Of a DNA stretch of 7,319 nucleotides, positions 1 through 5,228 are shown piece after piece (the stretch's first letter is position 1; the number at the start of each line of letters is the position of its first letter). Under the pieces are notes generated by a model. It saw only the letters and a program-made list of their open reading frames with translations, was not told where the DNA came from and searched no databases. The stretch comes from Methanobacterium sp. UBA8 (GTDB lineage Archaea > Methanobacteriota > Methanobacteria > Methanobacteriales > Methanobacteriaceae): contig DADN01000146.1 in NCBI GenBank assembly GCA_002509665.1, positions 11,444-18,762 of the forward strand. Direction: 5' to 3'. The translations under genes were made by a program, and so were the position numbers.

Positions 1-1
1 A

Positions 2-997
2 GCTAAACAAGATTTAGAAGTCCGTGGAAGAGATATAAGAGCTCCTGAAGATTCAGAATTTATACCATTTACTCCAGAAAGCCGTATGAGTGGAATAAAC
101 TTTGGAACCAATAAAATACGGAAAGGGGCGGCAGATTCGATAATAGAATTTGCTGAAAATCAGGGATGCGCCATTCCCGCTGATGTCAGAGAAATAGTTG
201 AAGAAGTATCTAAAAATGGCGATACTCCTCTGGTAGTTGCAGATTGTGGTAGAGTTTTCGGTGTTGTAAGGTTAAAAGATGTCCTTAAAAAAGGTATTAA
301 AGGTCGTCTAGCGCAGCTGCGAAAAATGGGAATTAAATCAGTTATGATAACTGGGGATAATCCTTTAACTGCAGGATCAATAGCTGCGGAAGCGGGGGTA
401 GATGACTTTATAGCTGAAGCAAGGCCTGAAACTAAACTGGATATGATACGTGAATATCAGACAGGAGAAAATCAGTATCTTGTGGCTATGATCGGGGATG
501 GGACAAACGATGCTCCTGCACTTGCTCAAGCAGATGTAGCAGTTGCTATGAGTGCAGGCACAGCAGCTGCAAGAGAAGCAGCCAATATGGTTGACCTCGA
601 TTCATCACCTGCTAAGCTACTGGATATAGTGGAAATAGGTAAAGAAATACTTATTACACGTGGTGCACTCACTACTTTCAGTATTGCAACGGATGTAGCC
701 AAGTATTTCGCTATTATTCCTGCAATATTTGCAGTTACATATCCTGAGCTTAATATCCTGAATGTTATGCATTTAGCAACACCTGAAAGTGCAGTTTTAT
801 CTGCAGTTATCTTCAACGCTATAATAATACCTTTACTTATCCCCCTTGCACTGAGAGGAGTTAAATTCCGCTCAACGTCATCGGTTTCAAGGTTGTTGGC
901 AATGAATATATTGATATATGGGGTAGGTGGTTTAATACTGCCATTCGTTGCTATAAAAGTTATAGATATTATAATATCATTCTTGGGGCTGGTATAA
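2..997 (+). CDS. kdpB: KdpB, potassium-transporting ATPase ATP-binding subunit (5'-partial)
   Basis: This is the catalytic subunit of the KdpFABC high-affinity K+ pump in the cytoplasmic membrane; it hydrolyses ATP to drive K+ through KdpA. The reading frame is open to the left edge, so about 331 C-terminal residues are visible, roughly half of the usual ~680. The phosphorylated DKTGT motif, the TGES loop and the first membrane segments lie outside. Seen in the fragment: the end of the nucleotide-binding domain ([13 protein letters not shown], then IRKG with its conserved Lys), MITGD near residue 115-119, [10 protein letters not shown] at 165-174, and a C-terminal membrane region with [10 protein letters not shown]. 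Its Asp and Lys (231 and 234) match the charged TM5 pair known in E. coli KdpB. The ATG at 86 is internal (MSGI) and is not the start. The stop TAA overlaps the kdpC ATG. One oddity is Ile where the family usually has Thr in TGDGTND. Identity is very secure; kdpA is expected upstream. Confidence 0.97.
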   Translation, partial: AKQDLEVRGRDIRAPEDSEFIPFTPESRMSGINFGTNKIRKGAADSIIEFAENQGCAIPADVREIVEEVSKNGDTPLVVADCGRVFGVVRLKDVLKKGIKGRLAQLRKMGIKSVMITGDNPLTAGSIAAEAGVDDFIAEARPETKLDMIREYQTGENQYLVAMIGDGTNDAPALAQADVAVAMSAGTAAAREAANMVDLDSSPAKLLDIVEIGKEILITRGALTTFSIATDVAKYFAIIPAIFAVTYPELNILNVMHLATPESAVLSAVIFNAIIIPLLIPLALRGVKFRSTSSVSRLLAMNILIYGVGGLILPFVAIKVIDIIISFLGLV

Positions 998-1569
998 TGG
1001 GTGATAAAATAAATGAACTTAAAAGGGCACTTTTACTCTTTGGAACTATGGCTGTAATTGTTGGTTTAATATACCCGCTTGCCATAACTGCCATATCACA
1101 GGTTATATTCCAAAATCAAGCAAATGGTGAGGTAGTTACAGTCAATGGAAAGATTGTAGGTTCTGAACTTATAGGGCAGAATTTTACTAGCCCTAGATAT
1201 TTCCATGGAAGACCATCAGCAGTTGGTTATAATGCAAGTACTTCTGGTGGATCCAATTATGGACCTACAAATGTAAAGTTGACAGATAGAGTAAATACAA
1301 GCATAAATGAGATAAAAACAGAAAATGGGTTATCTGCTAATGCCACAGTCCCTGCAGATTTGGTTCTTGCATCGGGTAGTGGATTAGATAGATATATCAG
1401 TGTCGACTCGGCAGAGCTGCAGGTTCCAAGAATTGCCAAAGCAAGAAATCTGAATGAATCTGTAATTAGGGAATTAATAACTAAAAACGAGGAGGTGCCT
1501 TTCCCAGGAATTGGACAACCAGTTGTAAATGTTTTAAAACTGAATATAGTCCTTGATGGAATCCATTAA
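997..1569 (+). CDS. kdpC: KdpC, potassium-transporting ATPase subunit C
   Basis: KdpC is the small single-span subunit that stabilises the KdpFABC complex and is thought to assist ATP binding by KdpB. The 190 residues match the usual length (E. coli KdpC is also 190). There is one N-terminal membrane helix at about residues 11-35, followed by an extracytoplasmic domain. Conserved family blocks are all present: SELIGQNF (56-63), YFHGRPS (68-74), SGGSN (83-87), DLVLASGSGLD (121-131), VPRIAKARN (143-151) and GQPVVNVLKLN (173-183). The ATG overlaps the kdpB stop by one base (TAATG), and only a weak GGGGCTGG-like ribosome site lies in front, so translation is probably coupled to kdpB. The stop codon lies inside an 18-bp palindrome. 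There are no gaps or lost motifs; the gene looks intact and functional. Confidence 0.97.
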   Translation: MGDKINELKRALLLFGTMAVIVGLIYPLAITAISQVIFQNQANGEVVTVNGKIVGSELIGQNFTSPRYFHGRPSAVGYNASTSGGSNYGPTNVKLTDRVNTSINEIKTENGLSANATVPADLVLASGSGLDRYISVDSAELQVPRIAKARNLNESVIRELITKNEEVPFPGIGQPVVNVLKLNIVLDGIH

Positions 1570-1576
1570 TGGATTC
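1559..1576 (+). terminator. Perfect 18-bp palindrome at the kdpC stop, possible terminator or operator
   Basis: GAATCCATTAATGGATTC is exactly self-complementary and spans the kdpC TAA stop (1567-1569). In RNA it can form a 7-bp stem with a TTAA loop, extended outward by a G-U pair and two A-U pairs, and the following bases (ATTATTTATTT) are T-rich. This suits an end of the kdp transcript. A binding site for a dimeric repressor is equally possible from sequence alone. Archaeal termination relies mainly on T-runs, so the role of the hairpin is uncertain. Confidence 0.4.
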
Positions 1577-1600
1577 TATTATTTATTTAATATGTGCGCA

Positions 1601-1667
1601 AAAAATTTAATTAAATCCAATAAAGCATTTAAGATTTAAATTTTTTCTATATTAATTTGAGGTAAAA
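1601..1667 (+). promoter_or_regulatory. AT-rich leader of the KdpD-like gene: weak TATA candidate and ribosome site
   Basis: The leader has an A-run followed by TTTAATTAAAT (1606-1616), a weak archaeal TATA candidate that would place the transcript start near 1635 and give a leader of about 30 bases. GAGGT at 1659-1663, four bases before the ATG at 1668, matches the 3' end of archaeal 16S rRNA and supports that start. The ribosome site is clear. The promoter is a guess, because the gene could also be read through from kdpC. Confidence 0.35.
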
Positions 1668-3650
1668 ATGACTGAAAATTACAAAAGACCCGACCCGGAT
1701 CAGCTTCTTAAAATGATAAAAGAAGAGGAAGAAAAGAAGGAGCGAGAAAAGGGTTACTTGAAGATATTTATTGGGTACATTGCTGGTGTGGGTAAAACAT
1801 ACAGGATGCTCTCTGAAGCACGTCTTTTAAAGGAAAGTGGCCACGATATCGCAGCAGGTTTAGTTGAAACACATGGAAGGCGCGAAACTGAGGAACTTCT
1901 AAAAGATTTAGAAATATTACCTCGAAAACAGATAGAGTATGGAGGTATATTACTTGGAGAGCTTGATATAGATGGAGTTTTGGAAAGAAAACCTGAATTT
2001 GTTCTGATTGATGAACTCGCCCATACTGATGTGCCGGGTTCACGTCATACTAAGAGATATCATGATGTAGAAGAAATTCTGGAAGCAGGCATAAATGTCT
2101 ACACAACGATGAATATACAGCACATAGAAAGTGTTAAAGATATAATTTACCAAATAACTGGAATTGAGATTAAAGAAACAGTTCCGGATAGAATAATTGA
2201 AATTGCAGATAAAATTGAGATTGTAGATTTGCCCACGGAAGAATTGCTTCAAAGATTAAAGGAAGGCAAAGTTTACGTCCCCGAAAAAGCAGAACAAGCC
2301 ATGGAGAAGTTTTTTAAAGAGAGAAATCTTGTTGCGCTTAGAGAACTTGTACTCAGGTATGCTACTCGGTGGGTAGATTATGATATGAAACATTATCTTG
2401 AGATAGAAGGTGTTTTTGGTCCGTGGGAAGCAAGTTCTAAAATTATGGTGGCTGTTAATTCAAGATCTTCTTCTGAGAAGCTTATACGCTTAGCTCACAG
2501 GTTCGCTGATAATTTCAATGCGGAATGGTTTGCAGTATATGTAGAGCCGTCTTATAAGTTTAAAATGGGATATGAAGAAGGTTTACAGCTTGAAAAAAAT
2601 TTAAAGCTTGCTGAAGAGCTTGGGGGCAAAGTTTTCAGGTTAGCAGGGCTTGAAATAGCGAATGAAATAGTATCCTTTGCAAAGTTAAAAAATATAAACC
2701 TCATCATTTTAGGACATTCCGAGAGGTCTCGTATTGGGGCATGGATAAGAGGATCTGTAGTTAATGAAATTATCCGGAAGGGTAGTCCAATCCAGGTTCT
2801 GGTAGTTGAGGGAGGTCCAGGCGATCAAAAGAAAAATAAGGTTCCAATTAGTAAACAAGTGGATTTAGATTTAAAAAATTATTTAAAACCTCTTGCTGTG
2901 AGCTTTTTAAGTATAATCAGCACGTTAATCATCTGTTTTTTGATAAGGCCTTTTATTGAAGCAATTAATATACCTATGATTTTTATAATACCTATAGTCT
3001 TCAGTGGTTTAATAGCAGGTAGGAAAGGGGGTATTTTAGCTTCTATAATGGCCGTGGCATTCTTTGATTTTTTCTTTGTTTTGCCTTATTATACGCTTAC
3101 TGTTGCGGATATTCGCTTTATACCAACATTCATCGTGTTGTTTGCAGTGGGTATAATAACCAGCTTCCTGGCAGACACTGTTAAAAAACAGGTTGAATAT
3201 ACAAGGCAGCGTGAAGAGTTTATAGCTGCTTTATATGATTTCAGCAAAGATCTTTTAATCTCTCTGAATATAAATGATTTTTTAAATAGAAGTACCAGTT
3301 ATATAAGGGAATTATTTGATTATGATGTGGTTATGCTCTTGCCTGATGCTAATGGGAATTTAAAAAATGTTTCACATGCAGGAAATAATACAGAATTTTC
3401 TGATAGTGATTTAGGTGTTGCAAATTGGGTTTTCATAAATAAAAAGCCAGCTGGACGCGGTACTGATACATTATCTTCTTCAAACTGGTATTATTTGCCC
3501 TTAAAAGCATATGGATCAAGTTTAGGTGTTTTAGCCGTCGCGCCAAATCAAGCTGAGATTACCAGTGAACAAAGGCACTTAATTGAATCATTTACTGGTA
3601 TAGTCTCAATTGCGCTTGCAAATTATATTCGCGGCACGAAAAAAACATAG
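1668..3650 (+). CDS. KdpD-like membrane sensor lacking the histidine-kinase domains
   Basis: In bacteria KdpD senses K+ limitation and controls kdp expression through KdpE. This 660-residue protein keeps the input half. After a charged N-terminus (residues 15-30) comes the KdpD domain with Walker A GYIAGVGKT (36-44), the Walker B-like LIDELAHT (113-120) and the PGSRH block (123-127). A USP-like domain follows at about 258-380, then four membrane segments of DUF4118 type (about 407-429, 434-450, 452-472, 484-503). A GAF-like domain at about 525-650 completes the protein. It ends there, some 230 residues short of the E. coli protein (894), with no HisKA H-box and no ATPase N/G boxes, and no kdpE follows. 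The ending is a clean TAG, and the next gene converges six bases later, so no kinase remnant lies downstream. Its place behind kdpC argues for a Kdp-related regulatory role. The output mechanism is unknown; it may act by binding a partner or a nucleotide. Domain calls are secure, function is inferred. Confidence 0.88.
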   Translation: MTENYKRPDPDQLLKMIKEEEEKKEREKGYLKIFIGYIAGVGKTYRMLSEARLLKESGHDIAAGLVETHGRRETEELLKDLEILPRKQIEYGGILLGELDIDGVLERKPEFVLIDELAHTDVPGSRHTKRYHDVEEILEAGINVYTTMNIQHIESVKDIIYQITGIEIKETVPDRIIEIADKIEIVDLPTEELLQRLKEGKVYVPEKAEQAMEKFFKERNLVALRELVLRYATRWVDYDMKHYLEIEGVFGPWEASSKIMVAVNSRSSSEKLIRLAHRFADNFNAEWFAVYVEPSYKFKMGYEEGLQLEKNLKLAEELGGKVFRLAGLEIANEIVSFAKLKNINLIILGHSERSRIGAWIRGSVVNEIIRKGSPIQVLVVEGGPGDQKKNKVPISKQVDLDLKNYLKPLAVSFLSIISTLIICFLIRPFIEAINIPMIFIIPIVFSGLIAGRKGGILASIMAVAFFDFFFVLPYYTLTVADIRFIPTFIVLFAVGIITSFLADTVKKQVEYTRQREEFIAALYDFSKDLLISLNINDFLNRSTSYIRELFDYDVVMLLPDANGNLKNVSHAGNNTEFSDSDLGVANWVFINKKPAGRGTDTLSSSNWYYLPLKAYGSSLGVLAVAPNQAEITSEQRHLIESFTGIVSIALANYIRGTKKT

Positions 3651-3672
3651 TGTAAATTAAAATCTTTTTAAT
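3639..3672. terminator. Possible bidirectional terminator between the KdpD-like gene and trkH
   Basis: An inverted repeat ATTAAAA-TCT-TTTTAAT (3656-3672) sits at the junction of the two convergent genes. On the plus strand it contains a T5 run (3665-3669). On the minus strand, just past the trkH stop, there is a T7 run (the A7 at 3639-3645) inside the end of the opposite gene. Archaeal RNA polymerase terminates at T-runs, so each gene may end inside the tail of the other. The repeat is only A/T pairs, so evidence is modest. Confidence 0.35.
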
Positions 3673-5093
3673 GCACCTAATGATGCCCTTATTAAAACAA
3701 GCACTGGAATTATTTCAATTCTTCCAATCCACATGTTGAATATCATGAAAATTTGAGGAATTTGGGGCATTGTTGGGGATGTAATGCCCATTGAAAGCCC
3801 AACGTTTCCTTGTGCGGAGACAATTTCGTATAATGAATTTAGAGCGTCATAACCGTAAGATACAAAGACAAGCCAGCTTATAAATATAAAAATGAAATAA
3901 ATAAAGGTATATGATGTAGCTTCTTTAATTTCTACGTCAGATACTATTTTATTAGATATTTTTCTGGGTATAACTGAGCCTTCTGGAGCTATTACCTTTA
4001 GAATATCCCAGTAAAGTCCTTTTAATGCTGTAACCACTCTTATTATTTTTAGTGCACCTGCAGTTGAACCTGCTGCTCCACCTATTATCATACATGCAAT
4101 GAGTATTAGTTTTACATACTCTGGCCATGCAATCATGGTGTTCAATGGAGAAATACTTGAACCAGTACATGAAATCGCGGATACTACATTAAAAATAGAT
4201 TCTACCGGTACAAGTGTTGAATTTAGAATTAAAAGTATTGAAAATATTGCAATTATAAGTACCATGGCCTGGAACTGTATATCTTTTAATACATCCCAAA
4301 ATTTGCCCTTTAAAGCTCTATAATGAATTAAGAAACTTGTTCCACCTACAAACATTAAGAATATGGTTATTATATAAATTAAAGTGCTGTTATATGCCCC
4401 AATATTGTCGTTTCTTACAGACATTCCGCCTGTAGATAAGTTGGTAAAAGTGTTGTTTATAGCGTCAAAAATGGACATTCCTGCAAGAACGTACAGAATA
4501 ACTCCGAGAACAGTATAAAAAATGTATATCCACCATATAGTTTTCACAGTTCCCAATATGCTTGGTTTGATTTTCTCTTCCCTGGCTTCAGACTTGTATA
4601 ATCTCGATGCAGCGGTTCCTGGACGTATAAGTATCCCAATAACTACAATTACAACACCAAGACCACCTATCCATTGTTCAATGCTTCTTAAAAATAGAAC
4701 TGATCTGGGGAGTATTTCTACATTTGTGAATATACTGAGTCCGCTTCCAGTCCACGCGGACATACTTTCAAAATAAGCGTTTAAAAAGTTGATATGAGTG
4801 GTATTCATGAGTATAAGACTTCCAATTAGCGCCGCCCAAAGCCAAGCAATAGCAGCTATCATCATGGCATGTTTAAGCCCCATTCTTCTATTTTTACCTC
4901 GGAGAGATCTTCTGAGAATATAACCTACTAAAATTGAAAATCCTGAAGGAATTATAAAAGATAAATACTCAGGTTCGTGATATATTAAAGCAACAATTAT
5001 AGGTGTTAAGGTCACTACGCCTATACCTATCATTATTAAGCCTAATTGCTCTAATATTACAAATAAATCTTTTTTTCTGAGTTGACCAATCAT
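3657..5093 (-). CDS. trkH: TrkH/KtrB-type potassium uptake protein
   Basis: This is the membrane-embedded, K+-selective subunit of a Trk system, which takes up K+ with a cytoplasmic RCK partner (TrkA). The 478 residues match the family length (about 450-490). All four pore-loop repeats are visible with their key glycines: SAWTGSGLS (112-120), NLSTGGMS (218-225), SAISCTGSS (305-313) and SAQGNVGLS (426-434). Other family blocks are QWIGGLG (140-146), GGAAGSTAGALK (338-349, the helix that interrupts the pore in TrkH) and MWIGRIEIIP (454-463). The rest is hydrophobic helices. The ATG at 5093 is preferred because the next in-frame ATG (codon 21) would cut into the first helix. There is no clear ribosome site, but a TATA element lies about 30 bases upstream, so the message may be almost leaderless. 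The gene is separated from the upstream ATPase by 135 bases and converges on the KdpD-like gene. No trkA is in view. Confidence 0.94.
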   Translation of the reverse strand: MIGQLRKKDLFVILEQLGLIMIGIGVVTLTPIIVALIYHEPEYLSFIIPSGFSILVGYILRRSLRGKNRRMGLKHAMMIAAIAWLWAALIGSLILMNTTHINFLNAYFESMSAWTGSGLSIFTNVEILPRSVLFLRSIEQWIGGLGVVIVVIGILIRPGTAASRLYKSEAREEKIKPSILGTVKTIWWIYIFYTVLGVILYVLAGMSIFDAINNTFTNLSTGGMSVRNDNIGAYNSTLIYIITIFLMFVGGTSFLIHYRALKGKFWDVLKDIQFQAMVLIIAIFSILLILNSTLVPVESIFNVVSAISCTGSSISPLNTMIAWPEYVKLILIACMIIGGAAGSTAGALKIIRVVTALKGLYWDILKVIAPEGSVIPRKISNKIVSDVEIKEATSYTFIYFIFIFISWLVFVSYGYDALNSLYEIVSAQGNVGLSMGITSPTMPQIPQIFMIFNMWIGRIEIIPVLVLIRASLGALKRF

Positions 5094-5100
5094 TGATACC

Positions 5101-5130
5101 GTATATATAATTTTCGGCAGAGTATATAAA
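5101..5130 (-). promoter_or_regulatory. trkH promoter with two TATA-like elements
   Basis: Read on the minus strand, an exact TTTATATA (5123-5130) lies 29 bases before the trkH ATG. With archaeal spacing, transcription would start near 5101-5104, leaving about ten bases of leader. A second TATATATA (5102-5109) lies nearer the start codon. The two copies of TATATAC are offset by 21 bases, about two helix turns. The nearer copy would start transcription inside the gene, so it may be a start-site sequence, a regulator site or chance. Confidence 0.55.
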
Positions 5131-5183
5131 TTTAATCCTTATTTATATTTGTGATTTATTGAAAACTTGCAAATAATTAAGAT

Positions 5184-5208
5184 AAACATGTCACGTGGGC
5201 ATATGTTT
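5184..5208. repeat. Imperfect inverted repeat in the trkH-ATPase gap, possible terminator
   Basis: AAACATGT (5184-5191) and ATATGTTT (5201-5208) pair over eight positions, one of them G-T, around a nine-base loop that carries CACGTG (5192-5197). On the minus strand it begins about 20 bases after the ATPase stop and is followed by moderately T-rich sequence. It could end the ATPase transcript or bind a regulator. The rest of the gap to 5228 holds no gene. Confidence 0.3.
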
Positions 5209-5228
5209 CTTTAAATGAAGAATACTTT

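Noticed and set aside
526..816. Antisense open frame of 96 codons within kdpB
   Set aside because: It lies wholly opposite a well-conserved gene, and its Ala/Ile/Ser-rich product matches nothing I recognise; a shadow frame.
86..997. ATG at 86 as the start of a short 303-residue kdpB
   Set aside because: The frame is open upstream to the window edge and the preceding residues (PFTPESR) are conserved KdpB sequence, so this Met is internal.
1570..1667. Small RNA or small protein gene in the kdpC-sensor gap
   Set aside because: The gap is very AT-rich with no open frame carrying a ribosome site and no structured RNA beyond the palindrome at its left end.
3651..3700. Remnant of a histidine-kinase domain after the KdpD-like stop
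   Set aside because: The sequence beyond the stop is the conserved C-terminus of trkH on the other strand; no H-box or ATPase motif can be read in any plus frame.
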